From: Gammaproteobacteria bacterium
GTDB taxonomy: Bacteria > Pseudomonadota > Gammaproteobacteria > Pseudomonadales > Halieaceae
Direction of reading: 5' to 3'
Assembly (NCBI GenBank): GCA_030427485.1
Contig: JAUICG010000023.1
Span: 1 to 64,000 of the forward strand
Length of the DNA stretch: 64,000 nt
Part shown: positions 23,690-33,209 of the stretch, one piece after another
Position numbering within the stretch: the first letter of the stretch is position 1
Layout: every line of letters starts with the position of its first letter
Notes under the pieces: generated by a model
Database searches by the model: none
Told to the model about the DNA's origin: nothing
The model's input: only the letters and a program-made list of their open reading frames with translations
Program-made: the position numbers and the translations under genes

Positions 23690-26458
23690 ATGGATAAAAC
23701 GTTCAACCCCGCCGAGTTGGAAACCCGCTGGTACGAAAAATGGGAGGCCAGCGGCTATTTCGCCCCCCAGGGTGGCGACAGAGCCTACAGCATTATGATT
23801 CCGCCGCCGAATGTCACCGGCAGCCTGCACATGGGGCACGGGTTCCAGGAAGCCATCATGGACGCGCTGATCCGCTATCACCGTATGCTCGGTGATAACA
23901 CACTGTGGCAGGTGGGTACGGATCACGCCGGTATTGCGACGCAGATGGTGGTGGAGCGGCAGTTGGCCGCAGAGGGTATCAGCCGCCACGACCTCGGCCG
24001 GGAGAAGTTTGTCGAGCGGGTCTGGCAGTGGAAAGAAAAATCCGGGGGTACGATTACCCGGCAATTGAGACGCCTCGGCTCCTCCCTGGACTGGTCGCGC
24101 GAGCGCTTCACGATGGATCCGGGCCTCAGCGCGGCGGTGCAGGAAGTGTTCATTCGACTGTACCGCGAGGGATTGATTTATCGCGGCCAGCGTCTCGTCA
24201 ACTGGGACCCCGCGTTGCACACCGCGATTTCCGATCTGGAAGTGGTTTCCGAGGAAGAACAGGGCCATCTCTGGCATTTCAACTATCCGCTGGCAGGCGG
24301 CGAGGGCCACCTGACGGTAGCCACGACGCGCCCGGAGACCATGCTCGGCGACACCGCCGTGGCGGTCCACCCCGAAGACGAACGCTATGCCCACCTGATT
24401 GGCCGCTCCGTAAAACTACCGCTCTGCGACCGGGAAATACCCGTGATCGCCGACGAGTATGTCGATCGGGAATTCGGCACCGGTTGCCTGAAGATCACAC
24501 CTGCTCACGATTTCAATGACTACGAGGTAGGCCGCAGGCACGGCCTGCCCATGATCAATATCTTCAATGATGACGCGGCCATCAGTGATGCAGCGCCTGC
24601 GGCTTATCGCGGACTCGACCGCGCGGAGGCCCGCCAGCAGGTCGTCACCGACCTTGAGGCACTGGGACTGCTGGAGAAAGTTGAAGGTCACACGCTGAAA
24701 GTCCCGCGCGGAGACCGCTCCGGGGTTGTCATTGAACCCTACCTCACTGACCAGTGGTACGTGGATGCCAGGGAAATGGCCAGGCCCGCGATCGCCGCGG
24801 TTGAAAACGGAGACATCCGGTTTGTGCCCAAACAATGGGAAAACACCTACTTCGCGTGGATGCGCGACATCCAGGACTGGTGTATCAGCCGGCAGTTGTG
24901 GTGGGGGCACCGCATCCCCGCCTGGTACGATACCAAGGGCGAATTCTACGTCGGCGCAAGCGAAGAGGCCGTGCGCCGAGAGCACGGGCTGGGGGACGAG
25001 GTGGTTCTGCGCCAGGATGAAGATGTGCTGGACACCTGGTTCTCGTCCGCGCTGTGGACATTCTCAACGCTGGGCTGGCCGCGGGAAACAGAGGATCTGG
25101 CGACTTTTCACCCCAGTTCCGTGCTGGTTACCGGCTTCGACATCATATTTTTCTGGGTCGCCCGCATGATCATGATGACCCTGCATTTCCGCAAGGAGGT
25201 GCCGTTTCACACAGTGTATGTACACGGCCTCGTGCGCGACGCGGAAGGGCAGAAAATGTCCAAGTCCAAGGGCAACGTGATCGATCCCATCGACCTGATC
25301 GACGGCATCTCGCTGGAACAGTTACTGGCAAAAAGAACCTCCGGCCTGATGCAACCCCAACTTGCCGCCAAAATCGAGAAAGCCACTCGCCGGCAATTCC
25401 CCGAAGGTATCGCGGCCTACGGTACCGACGCACTGCGCTTTACCTACTTTTCCCTGGCCTCAACCGGCAGGGATATCAAGTTCGACATTGGGCGCATAGA
25501 GGGCTACCGGAATTTTTGCAACAAGATCTGGAACGCTGCGCGCTATGTGTTGATGAACTGCGAGAACCAGGACTGTGGAATCGAAGGCGAGACCGGCCTG
25601 GAATACAGCCTGGCCGACCGCTGGATATCCGGCCGACTGCAGGAAACAGCGTCGGAAGTGTCCCGCGCCATAGAGAACTACCGCTTCGACATGGCGAGTT
25701 CCGCATTGTACGAGTTTATCTGGAACGAGTACTGTGACTGGTACCTGGAACTGTCCAAGCCCGTACTCTGGGATGACCAGGCGTCGGCAGCGGCCAAGCG
25801 CGGTACACGCCGGACGCTGATTCGCGTGCTCGAAACATGGCTGCGGTTGCTGCACCCGATGATGCCCTTCATCACCGAAGAAATCTGGCAGACCGTCGGG
25901 CCGCTGGCGGGCAAAACCGGCCCGACCATCATGCTGCAGCCTTTTCCCCGGGCCGTTGAAGCCGAGATCGACCCGCTTGCCAGCGCGGACATTGAATGGC
26001 TCAAGGCCGTTATCGTGGGCATTCGGAACATTCGCGGGGAAATGAACATCGCTCCCGGAAAGGCACTCACGGTACTGCTGCGAAACGGTGGCGCCGAGGA
26101 TCAACGCCGGCTGACACAAAACTCGCAATACCTGAGAAAGCTGGCTAAACTTGAGCAAATCAGCTGGCTGTCGGCTGACACGGAAGCGCCGATGGCCGCC
26201 ACCGCCCTGGCGGGCGAGCTCGAGATTCTCGTGCCCATAGCGGGGCTGATCGACAAGGACGCGGAAGTATCCCGCCTCAACAAGGAGATCAGCAAGCTGG
26301 AAACGGATTTGTCACGCCTGCGTGGCAAACTGGATAACCCGTCCTTCGTCGACAAGGCGCCCACCGCCGTCGTCGCCAGGGAGCGCGAAAAGCTGCAGGC
26401 GCAGGAGCAGGCGCTGGCCACATTGCAGGAGCAGTTACACCGTATACGCAGTATCTGA
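23690..26458 (+). CDS. valS: valyl-tRNA synthetase
   Basis: 922 residues, the usual ValS length. HIGH-type motif is GSLHMGH (residues 45-50) and KMSKS is about residue 522 (GQKMSKSKGN). The editing domain is present (TTRPETMLGDTAVAV), as is DWCISRQLWWGHRIPAW. The C-terminal coiled coil (VSRLNKEISKLETDLSRL) binds tRNA-Val. It attaches valine to tRNA-Val and edits threonine. Standard third gene after pepA-holC. Confidence 0.97.
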   Translation: MDKTFNPAELETRWYEKWEASGYFAPQGGDRAYSIMIPPPNVTGSLHMGHGFQEAIMDALIRYHRMLGDNTLWQVGTDHAGIATQMVVERQLAAEGISRHDLGREKFVERVWQWKEKSGGTITRQLRRLGSSLDWSRERFTMDPGLSAAVQEVFIRLYREGLIYRGQRLVNWDPALHTAISDLEVVSEEEQGHLWHFNYPLAGGEGHLTVATTRPETMLGDTAVAVHPEDERYAHLIGRSVKLPLCDREIPVIADEYVDREFGTGCLKITPAHDFNDYEVGRRHGLPMINIFNDDAAISDAAPAAYRGLDRAEARQQVVTDLEALGLLEKVEGHTLKVPRGDRSGVVIEPYLTDQWYVDAREMARPAIAAVENGDIRFVPKQWENTYFAWMRDIQDWCISRQLWWGHRIPAWYDTKGEFYVGASEEAVRREHGLGDEVVLRQDEDVLDTWFSSALWTFSTLGWPRETEDLATFHPSSVLVTGFDIIFFWVARMIMMTLHFRKEVPFHTVYVHGLVRDAEGQKMSKSKGNVIDPIDLIDGISLEQLLAKRTSGLMQPQLAAKIEKATRRQFPEGIAAYGTDALRFTYFSLASTGRDIKFDIGRIEGYRNFCNKIWNAARYVLMNCENQDCGIEGETGLEYSLADRWISGRLQETASEVSRAIENYRFDMASSALYEFIWNEYCDWYLELSKPVLWDDQASAAAKRGTRRTLIRVLETWLRLLHPMMPFITEEIWQTVGPLAGKTGPTIMLQPFPRAVEAEIDPLASADIEWLKAVIVGIRNIRGEMNIAPGKALTVLLRNGGAEDQRRLTQNSQYLRKLAKLEQISWLSADTEAPMAATALAGELEILVPIAGLIDKDAEVSRLNKEISKLETDLSRLRGKLDNPSFVDKAPTAVVAREREKLQAQEQALATLQEQLHRIRSI

Positions 26459-26531
26459 TCGGCTGGCCTGTTCACGCATTCGTTAGCCGCTCAAAATAAT
26501 AATAGCAAGAGATTGGTCCGAGGGAGTGACT

Positions 26532-26768
26532 ATGAGCAATCGGCAAAATGGCACGGTCAAGTGGTTCAACAATGCCAAAGGGTTTGGTTTCATCACCCGG
26601 GAGGCGGGCGAGGACGATGTGTTTGTTCACTTCCGCTCAATACAGGGCGATGGTTTCCGTACACTGAACGAAGGACAACAGGTGGAGTTCACACTGGTGG
26701 AAGGCCCCAAGGGCCTGCAAGCCGAGGATGTCGTGAAGCTGGGCGCGAGTGACGCGGAGCGCTCATAA
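26532..26768 (+). CDS. cold-shock domain protein (CspA family)
   Basis: 78 residues from the ATG (a GTG lies two codons earlier). It is a single cold-shock domain with RNP1 KGFGFI and RNP2 DVFVHF and the VKWFNNAK start. GGGAG lies five bases upstream. Members act as RNA chaperones or antiterminators. The sequence resembles the CSD of the next gene (HFRSI, GPKGLQAEDVV versus HFRSI, DKGPQAEDVV), so the two genes probably arose by duplication. Confidence 0.92.
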   Translation: MSNRQNGTVKWFNNAKGFGFITREAGEDDVFVHFRSIQGDGFRTLNEGQQVEFTLVEGPKGLQAEDVVKLGASDAERS

Positions 26769-26930
26769 CACTGGCGCATGCGCTGCACAGGCAGCGGGGT
26801 TTCACGCCCGCCGGCCCGCTTGACGCGCGGTTAATTTTTCGGGAGACAGCCCCTGCATCCGTAATAGTGATAAGATACGCGGCTTATTGTTCCGTGCAAT
26901 CCTGGCTCGGAAAATCATCGGGAGGAATCA

Positions 26931-27353
26931 ATGAGTCTTATTGCCAAACTGCTGCTCAGCCTCGTTATCGCCGTTATCGCATCCACACTGACCAACCTGC
27001 TGTTCACCGGCGAAGTATTCGATCCACGCCTGCTCATCGCCTTTTTTGTCGCCACTACAGCCACCGCATTGATCGTTGGCGCGCACCGCACACCGGCAAG
27101 CCCCGGTATCAAGAAAACCGGCCAACAACCACAGGTTCCCGACGGTGACAGGGAATTCGGCACCGTGAAGTGGTTTAATACATCAAAGGGGTTTGGCTTT
27201 ATCATCAAGGAAGACGGCGAGGAGATATTCGTGCATTTTCGCTCCATCCGTGGCGAGGGCCGGCGCAGCCTGCGCGATGGCCAAAGCGTCAGTTTCATTG
27301 TGGCCGAAAGTGACAAGGGCCCACAGGCGGAGGATGTCGTTGGGGAGGAGTGA
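26931..27353 (+). CDS. membrane-anchored cold-shock domain protein
   Basis: 140 residues. Two hydrophobic helices occupy about residues 4-20 and 34-50, then a short linker and a complete cold-shock domain (GTVKWFNTSKGFGFI, EEIFVHFRSI). The fusion would tether a nucleic-acid-binding CSD to the inner membrane on its cytoplasmic face. A strong GGAGGAATC site precedes the ATG. The RNP motifs are intact, so RNA binding is plausible; the role is inferred only. Confidence 0.85.
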   Translation: MSLIAKLLLSLVIAVIASTLTNLLFTGEVFDPRLLIAFFVATTATALIVGAHRTPASPGIKKTGQQPQVPDGDREFGTVKWFNTSKGFGFIIKEDGEEIFVHFRSIRGEGRRSLRDGQSVSFIVAESDKGPQAEDVVGEE

Positions 27354-27362
27354 AGCGCGTAA

Positions 27363-28010
27363 CTACCCGGCGCGCATAAAGCCCTGCCAGTAGGCCTGCA
27401 GCATGCGGGATCCCTCTCGCAGCAGCAACTCCGGGGTCAGGGAATCATCTTCCAGCGCCATCTCCACGATTGCGTAGCCGGCCTCGATCGTCAACCGCGC
27501 CTGAGATTGTATGCGCTCGTCGACCGGCTGTCCCATCACATCCGCCACGATCATCGCCAACTGGCTGGAAACCAGGCGGTTTGAAGCCAGGCGCACCTCC
27601 CGCAGGGGCGCCACCGCGCGCAACGCCTGCACAATTTCCAGACCGCCGACCTGCTCCCGCGTGACATCGTAAGTGCGCTTCAACAACTCATACACATTGT
27701 CGAGCAGCAGTTGCAGATCGCCCAGTTCAAGATAGTGATCAAACCACTTTTCAAACACGGTATTCTGCTTGTCCATCAATGCGGCGCCCAGCGCATTCAG
27801 GACAGCGTACTTGTTGGGAAAGTAGCGGTACAAGGCCGGCACCGTAATGCCCGCCCTTTCGGCTACCAGGTTGGTGGAAATTCTTTCCACCCCAACGTCA
27901 ACCAGTAACTCCGCAGCGGCCGACAGAATGCCTTCGTAGGTCCGTTTCGCCCTCTCCTGCTGCGGTTTATTCTTCTCCAGCAGTTCTACGCTCTGTCGCA
28001 CCGCCGCCAT
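27363..28010 (-). CDS. TetR family transcriptional regulator
   Basis: 215 residues from MAAVRQSVEL (GAGAGG six bases upstream); an in-frame ATG five codons earlier is an alternative. The HTH is KRTYEGILSAAAELLVD, ERISTNLVAERAGITVPALYRYFPNK, the TetR signature. The C-terminal ligand domain has no clear assignment. It is divergent from the DUF3604 gene, which it may control; no palindromic operator was confirmed in the gap. Confidence 0.88.
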   Translation of the reverse strand: MAAVRQSVELLEKNKPQQERAKRTYEGILSAAAELLVDVGVERISTNLVAERAGITVPALYRYFPNKYAVLNALGAALMDKQNTVFEKWFDHYLELGDLQLLLDNVYELLKRTYDVTREQVGGLEIVQALRAVAPLREVRLASNRLVSSQLAMIVADVMGQPVDERIQSQARLTIEAGYAIVEMALEDDSLTPELLLREGSRMLQAYWQGFMRAG

Positions 28011-28174
28011 TGACGACCTCTCCATCGGTCTCCCACTTCTTGTGCCCTGATCACTGCCAATCGTATCGCAGGCCAGCTATCCGTACCAGTGAGGTATTAC
28101 CTGCTTTAGGTCACCCTGTTCGGGGTTGGCGAAGTGTGCCGGACAATGCCAAACTGCCCGCACTTGTTGACGCC

Positions 28175-30220
28175 ATGGAGAACAACGTGAAGAAAACCAG
28201 GGTCCGGCGCGGCGCAGGGGCAGGCCTCCATACCACCTTTTTGTGCCTGGTACTTGTTTGTACTGGACATCCGGGCGTGGCGGCCTTCGAACGCACGGAA
28301 CAACGCGAACCGTGCACCGATTACAGTGCAACCAAACAACCGATGTTCGGAGACCTGCACGTCCATACCAGTTACTCCTTTGACAGCTATGTCTCCAGCC
28401 AGCGCAACGATCCCGAAGCGGCCTACCGTTATGCACGTGGAGAGGTCATCACCCTGCCCGATGCGGATGGCGAACAAAGCGTTAAAGCGCAGATCCAGAG
28501 GCCGCTGGATTTCACCGCCGTTACCGACCACGCGGAGTTTCTCGGCCCCATCAACCTGTGCACGGAAAACGCCTCCAGCCTGGCGTACTGGTTTCCCGCC
28601 TGTATCGCTACCCGCAGCGAATTCTTTTTCGTACAGCTGCTCGCAGCCAATTACTGGGTGTCATTGGGCGTTACCGATACCTCGAATCACAAGCAGCAGT
28701 CTTTCGTATGTTCCCTCGGCGATTGCGCTGCGGCACACAGGGCGACATGGACGCGGATCCAGGAAGCCGCCGAGCAGCACTACGATCGCAGCAGCGACTG
28801 CAGCTTTACGACATTCGTGGGCTACGAATACACGGACGCGCCGGATTTTGCCAACCTCCACCGCAACGTCATTTTTCGCAATGAGCGGGTCACCGACACC
28901 GCAATTTCCACCTACGACACGGGTTCCATGAACTACCCGGAACTGTGGCGACGATTACGGCATGAGTGCACTGACGGGCACGCCGGGTGCGATGTGATGT
29001 CAATTCCGCACAACCCCAACCTCAGCCGCGGACTGATGTTCCCGGACCCGAGCAACGAACAGGAAGCCAGGGATCGCCTGTTCTTCGAACCGCTGGTGGA
29101 ACTGGTACAGCACAAGGCCGCCAGCGAATGCCGATTCGACCGCCTGCTCGGCAGGGGCGTGGCGACGGAGGACGAACTGTGCGACTTCGAGCAGGTCCAG
29201 GCCGACAACCTGTCCATGCTGGGCACGGTGTTTGGCGAGGTCCGCGCCGAGGAGGCCGGCGCGGTGAGCATCGACGATTTCGGGCGACGGAATATGGTGC
29301 GAAACACGCTCAAGGACGGGCTCGCGCTGCAGCGCACTAGCGGCATCAATCCGTTCAAACTGGGATTCATTGGCAGTACCGACACCCACAGCGCAACACC
29401 GGGCGGGGCCGAGGAAGACAACTATCTCGGCCACCTGGGCAGACGGGATGCCGGATACCGCAATGTGCAGGACCATTTTTTTGATAACCCGGGCGGCCTC
29501 GCGGTAGTGTGGGCGGAAGAAAACTCCCGCGACAGTATCTTTGAGGGTATGCGCAATCGTGAAACCTACGCAACCAGCGGCACCCGGCCAGTCGTTCGAT
29601 TTTTCGCAGCACAGAGCTACCCCGACGACCTTTGCACGGCGCCGGAGATGATAGAGAGCGCGTATGCCACCGGCGTACCCATGGGCGGCGAAATGACCGC
29701 GCCACCGGCGTCACCCACTTTCCTGGTTAGCGCCGCCAAGGATACCGGCGCCCCGGGCCATCCCGGTATCGACCTGCAGCGGATCCAGATTATCAAAGGC
29801 TGGCTGGACGCACAGGGACAAACGCATGAGCAGGTGTTCGACGTGGCCGGTGGCCCCAACGAGGCCGGCGTCGACCCCAGTTCCTGCGCGCCCGTCGGCA
29901 GGGGGCACAGCGAACTGTGTTCGGTATGGCGTGACCCGACCTACGATGCCGGTCAAGCCGCCTTCTACTACGCCCGGGTGCTGGAAAACCCCAGTTGCCG
30001 CTGGAGCACACGCCACTGCCAGGCCGCAGGCGTTAACCCCTTTTCAGCGGAGTGCGCGGATCAGGCTGCGGCCAGAACGGCGGAATTCCAGGACCAGGGC
30101 GCTATCGGTGATGTCTTCGGCCAGTGCTGTCTGGACCCGGCGAAACAGGCCTTTTACTCGCCCACGCTACAGGAACGCGCCTGGACCTCTCCCATCTGGA
30201 TCAACCCCGAAGCGTCATGA
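28175..30220 (+). CDS. DUF3604 family secreted protein
   Basis: About 681 residues. A hydrophobic signal segment (TTFLCLVLVCTGHPGVAAF) follows a basic N-terminus. The PHP-like metal site is visible as FGDLHVHTSYSFDSY, TDHAEF, MSIPHNPNLSRG and GSTDTHSATPG, so a phosphoesterase-type fold is likely. Many Cys residues suggest a periplasmic location. A GTG at 28187 has a better ribosome site (GGAG, six bases) than the ATG at 28175, so the start is open; a still longer frame to 28010 overlaps the tetR promoter. Substrate unknown. Confidence 0.8.
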   Translation: MENNVKKTRVRRGAGAGLHTTFLCLVLVCTGHPGVAAFERTEQREPCTDYSATKQPMFGDLHVHTSYSFDSYVSSQRNDPEAAYRYARGEVITLPDADGEQSVKAQIQRPLDFTAVTDHAEFLGPINLCTENASSLAYWFPACIATRSEFFFVQLLAANYWVSLGVTDTSNHKQQSFVCSLGDCAAAHRATWTRIQEAAEQHYDRSSDCSFTTFVGYEYTDAPDFANLHRNVIFRNERVTDTAISTYDTGSMNYPELWRRLRHECTDGHAGCDVMSIPHNPNLSRGLMFPDPSNEQEARDRLFFEPLVELVQHKAASECRFDRLLGRGVATEDELCDFEQVQADNLSMLGTVFGEVRAEEAGAVSIDDFGRRNMVRNTLKDGLALQRTSGINPFKLGFIGSTDTHSATPGGAEEDNYLGHLGRRDAGYRNVQDHFFDNPGGLAVVWAEENSRDSIFEGMRNRETYATSGTRPVVRFFAAQSYPDDLCTAPEMIESAYATGVPMGGEMTAPPASPTFLVSAAKDTGAPGHPGIDLQRIQIIKGWLDAQGQTHEQVFDVAGGPNEAGVDPSSCAPVGRGHSELCSVWRDPTYDAGQAAFYYARVLENPSCRWSTRHCQAAGVNPFSAECADQAAARTAEFQDQGAIGDVFGQCCLDPAKQAFYSPTLQERAWTSPIWINPEAS

Positions 30221-30281
30221 AAGACATGCAGTGGTGAAGCCCGGCAAAGCCGTCACAACGCGTCGTTTTCGCGGCGTGACG

Positions 30282-30857
30282 ATGCCTACCAGTTCCCACC
30301 CGGCCATCCGCAAAGTCAGGCGCCTGGGGGCGAATCCCTCGATTCATGGCAATAAGCTGTGGAAGTCCAGTCTCCTGCTGATTGACTACCTGAACACGCA
30401 CCGCCCCGCACACTGCGAAAAGGTGCTCGATGTGGGCTGCGGCTGGGGCATCGCGGGAATCTGGTGCGCGAAGGCGCTGGGCTCAAGCGTGACCTCGGTC
30501 GATGCGGATCCCGGCGTCTTTCCCTTCCTCGAGGCCTCCGCCGCCCTGAATGGTGTGGCGACGACACAGCTGGCCTCCACCTTGCAGAATCTCAGCAGCC
30601 GGCAGCTCAGCCGCTATGACATGTTGATCGCCGCCGATATCTGTTTCTGGGATGACCTCGTGGACCCGGTTTTCAACCTGGTAAACCGCGCGGTCAAAGC
30701 CGGCGTGAAACAGATTGTCATCGCTGACCCCGAGCGCCCTACATTCTTTGCTATGGCCAGTCGCTGTGAAACGCGCCACTGCGCTGAACTAATCGAGTGG
30801 AAAACCAGCACACCGCTAAGAGCCCGCGGCGCCCTGATGATTCTTCACAACGCGTAA
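30282..30857 (+). CDS. class I SAM-dependent methyltransferase
   Basis: 191 residues from ATG 30282; a GTG at 30236 is the alternative start. Motif I is VLDVGCGWGIAGIW, motif II VTSVDADP, and a D-rich post-motif is IAADICFWDDL. It resembles protein/nicotinamide N-methyltransferase-like (METTL/NNMT16-type) enzymes that act on protein Lys or small molecules. It begins 60 bp after the DUF3604 stop, so the two are likely co-transcribed. Target unknown. Confidence 0.8.
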   Translation: MPTSSHPAIRKVRRLGANPSIHGNKLWKSSLLLIDYLNTHRPAHCEKVLDVGCGWGIAGIWCAKALGSSVTSVDADPGVFPFLEASAALNGVATTQLASTLQNLSSRQLSRYDMLIAADICFWDDLVDPVFNLVNRAVKAGVKQIVIADPERPTFFAMASRCETRHCAELIEWKTSTPLRARGALMILHNA

Positions 30858-31173
30858 CCCGGTGCAAAGCCCGCAATAAATGGACTGGCGCAAGCCGCGG
30901 CGATTTTAGGGAAATAGTTGGCCTTCTGGCTATTTTTTGACCAGCAGATATGGCCAGCCGGGCTCAACAATGATATAAACGCGCCCTGTTTTGCGGGGCC
31001 GATTTTGTGCCCACATGCTGTGCAACGGCCCTCCCGGAGACCGTGGTGCACGCGACTGGCCACAGCGTCGTTATTCGATCCGTTTCGGCGCTAACTGCGG
31101 TGAAAAATTCACCGGATTGAACTACCTTCAAGATGCGAACCCATGAACAGCCCGGCGCGGGCCCAGAGATACC
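30858..31173. other. 316-bp intergenic region with terminator
   Basis: Holds the terminator at 30912-30938 and AT-richer leader sequence before the acyltransferase gene. No other gene or repeat was seen. Confidence 0.6.
30912..30938 (+). terminator. Rho-independent terminator of the methyltransferase transcript
   Basis: Stem AAATA...TATTT closed by GCC-TTCT-GGC with four bulged bases, followed by a run of six T. It lies 55 bp after the methyltransferase stop. Confidence 0.7.
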
Positions 31174-32889
31174 ATGAAACAGTTAGGCATACTCGATTCT
31201 GCATTTATCAACCTGGAACAGACCAACACTCCACAACACATTGGCGGACTGGGCATTTACGACCCGTCCACGGCGCCTGGCGGATTTGTTCGCTTCAAGG
31301 ATGTAATAGCCAGTTTCGAGCGGCGCCTCGGTGATTTACCGCTATTTCGAACGCGCCTGGTCGAGGTTCCCGGCGGGCTGGACCGACCCTACTGGGTAAA
31401 AGACGCCAATTTCGATGTGGAATTCCATCTCCGGCACATCGCCCTGCCCGAGCCGGGCGACTGGCGACAGTTATGCATCCAGACCGCGCGCCTGCACTCG
31501 CGGCCGCTGGATATGTCGCGCCCATTGTGGGAGGCCTATATCATCGAGGGCCTGGACAAAATACCCAACCTCCCCGCCGGCTGCTTCGCCGTGTATACGA
31601 AAATGCACCACTCCCTGGTCGACGGCGCCGGCGGCGCTTCCTTCATGGCAGCCCTGCATGACCTGGTGCCGAACCCGGACCAGTCCGCCCCCGAATCGGA
31701 GCCGCGGCTGGTCGACACCGCCCCGTCGGTCGGCGAGCTGCTGACCAAGGCGACCATCAACAACGTGAAGAACACGGTGCAGCTGGTTACCGGTTCGGCA
31801 AGGACCATGCGTGACCTCGGCAAGTACGCGCTGGACGTCGCGCGCAAGGAAGTACCGGCGCCCGATATCAACGCGCCAAAAACCATACTCAACAAGCCGG
31901 TCGGCCCCCATCGCGTATTCGACGCCGCCGAGTTTCCGCTGGAGGGGTTCAAGGACATCAAGAACGCGGTGGGCGTCACGGTGAACGATGTTGCACTCGG
32001 CGTGATCAGCGGCGCGCTGCAGCGCTATCTCACGGCCAAGGGGGAGGCGCCGGAGGAGGGCTCACTCGCGGCGGGCCTGCCACTGAACATGCGCACGCGG
32101 AGAAATACCACCGATGAGAACAACCAGGTCGGTTCGGTGTTCGCCTCCCTGCATACCGATATCGCGGATCCCGTGAAACGCCTGACCGCCATCCGGCAGT
32201 CGACCGATACCGCCAAGGTGACGGGCGAAAGCAGTCCCATGGTGGACGCACTGAAACTTGCGGGTGTCTTTTCGCCGTTGGTCTCGAAGTCTGTTGCCGG
32301 CTTCTGGTCGCGCAATCAACTGTCCCGCCATATCCCGATGAATATCTCCACCTGCATATCGAATGTGGCCGGGCCGAACTTCCCGCTGTATTGCGCCGGC
32401 GCGAAGATGGTGGATTACTACGGCCTCGGTGTGCTGACGCCGGGCATGGGTATTTTCCATCTGGTCTTCAGTTACTCGGGCAATATCACACTGTCGGTTC
32501 TCGCGGACAGGGACATCATGCCCGACCCCGAGTTCTATCACGATTGCCTGGTGGCGTCCTACGAGGAACTGTACGCAGCAGCCATCAAACTGGGACCGGC
32601 ACTGCCAAAAGCCGCCGTCGCGGCCAAAGCAAAAATTCGCTCTCCGAAGCGGGCGAAAAACAGCAAGCGCATCGGCAAGGCGGTGCCCAAGCTGCGCAGC
32701 AAAACAGCCGCTGCCCCTGCTCCTTCCGCCAAAACCCGACCAGCGAAAAAAGCCAAGGCCACGAAAAAGGCCGCGGCAAAACCCACCACTGCGGGCAAGG
32801 TTAAAAAACGGGCGTCAGCGAAACCCAGGGCAACTCCGCCGAAAATCGGCCGACGCAAAACAGGTTCCGCCAAACCGAAACTGCAATAG
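31174..32889 (+). CDS. wax ester synthase/diacylglycerol acyltransferase with histone-like tail
   Basis: 571 residues. The acyltransferase motif is HHSLVDGAGG (about residue 145). The WS/DGAT C-terminal blocks are present (AGLPLNMRTRRN, VGSVFASLHTDIADP, NVAGPNFPLYCAGAK). The enzyme makes wax esters or triacylglycerol from acyl-CoA. After residue about 475 comes a 90-residue Lys/Ala/Pro/Arg tail (for example KAKATKKAAAKPTTAGKVKK) with no hydrophobic residues, unlike standard family members and similar to histone H1 or phasin/PhaF tails. The tail may bind DNA or lipid granules. The ATG at 31174 is the natural family start. Confidence 0.9.
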   Translation: MKQLGILDSAFINLEQTNTPQHIGGLGIYDPSTAPGGFVRFKDVIASFERRLGDLPLFRTRLVEVPGGLDRPYWVKDANFDVEFHLRHIALPEPGDWRQLCIQTARLHSRPLDMSRPLWEAYIIEGLDKIPNLPAGCFAVYTKMHHSLVDGAGGASFMAALHDLVPNPDQSAPESEPRLVDTAPSVGELLTKATINNVKNTVQLVTGSARTMRDLGKYALDVARKEVPAPDINAPKTILNKPVGPHRVFDAAEFPLEGFKDIKNAVGVTVNDVALGVISGALQRYLTAKGEAPEEGSLAAGLPLNMRTRRNTTDENNQVGSVFASLHTDIADPVKRLTAIRQSTDTAKVTGESSPMVDALKLAGVFSPLVSKSVAGFWSRNQLSRHIPMNISTCISNVAGPNFPLYCAGAKMVDYYGLGVLTPGMGIFHLVFSYSGNITLSVLADRDIMPDPEFYHDCLVASYEELYAAAIKLGPALPKAAVAAKAKIRSPKRAKNSKRIGKAVPKLRSKTAAAPAPSAKTRPAKKAKATKKAAAKPTTAGKVKKRASAKPRATPPKIGRRKTGSAKPKLQ

Positions 32890-33008
32890 GAAACCTGGCA
32901 AGGCAGATTACGCCCGCGCCTGGCCGGGCGGGCGCCGCGCTACTGCACGCTTGCACCGCGCCGCGACCGCTCCCCTCCCTTCCGCTTGTCAAACACCCGA
33001 TACAAGCC

Positions 33009-33035
33009 AAAAAAAAACCCGCCAATAGCGGGTTT
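33009..33035 (-). terminator. Intrinsic terminator
   Basis: AAACCCGC-TATTG-GCGGGTTT stem followed on the minus strand by nine T. On the plus strand the tail is only TTTGTGAT, so it may also end the acyltransferase transcript, weakly. Confidence 0.8.
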
Positions 33036-33160
33036 GTGATAACTCTTCAGGACCGGATCGGGGGCTCCACTCAATACTCAGCGGAGTCACCAGGCCCCCG
33101 GGGCTAACCGGGGATGTAGCTGGAGTTGAAACCATGGTACAGTTTGCCTCGATATATATC
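33009..33160 (-). ncRNA. Candidate small structured RNA upstream of and divergent to lysR
   Basis: On the minus strand a TATAAT box (33167-33172) sits upstream of about 150 bases with strong folding. CCCCGG/CCGGGG forms a hairpin (33097-33113), and GCCCCC (33094-33099) can pair with GGGGGC (33060-33065) around an inner CTCC/GGAG stem. The segment ends in a textbook intrinsic terminator, GCGGGTTT after CAATA loop then nine T (33035 down to 33009). No open frame or following minus-strand gene exists, so the transcript would be non-coding. No known RNA family was recognised; the -35 box is weak. Confidence 0.5.
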
Positions 33161-33209
33161 TAATACATTATAAACATGTAACTCATAAATTTAATTCATA
33201 TTCCAGGCC

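Larger units (their letters stand above)
32890..33209. other. 320-bp intergenic region with terminator and small-RNA candidate
   Basis: No protein gene. It holds the minus-strand structured transcript candidate (33009-33160) and an AT-rich lysR promoter region (33140-33200). The remaining 100 bp after the acyltransferase are GC-rich without features. Confidence 0.6.
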
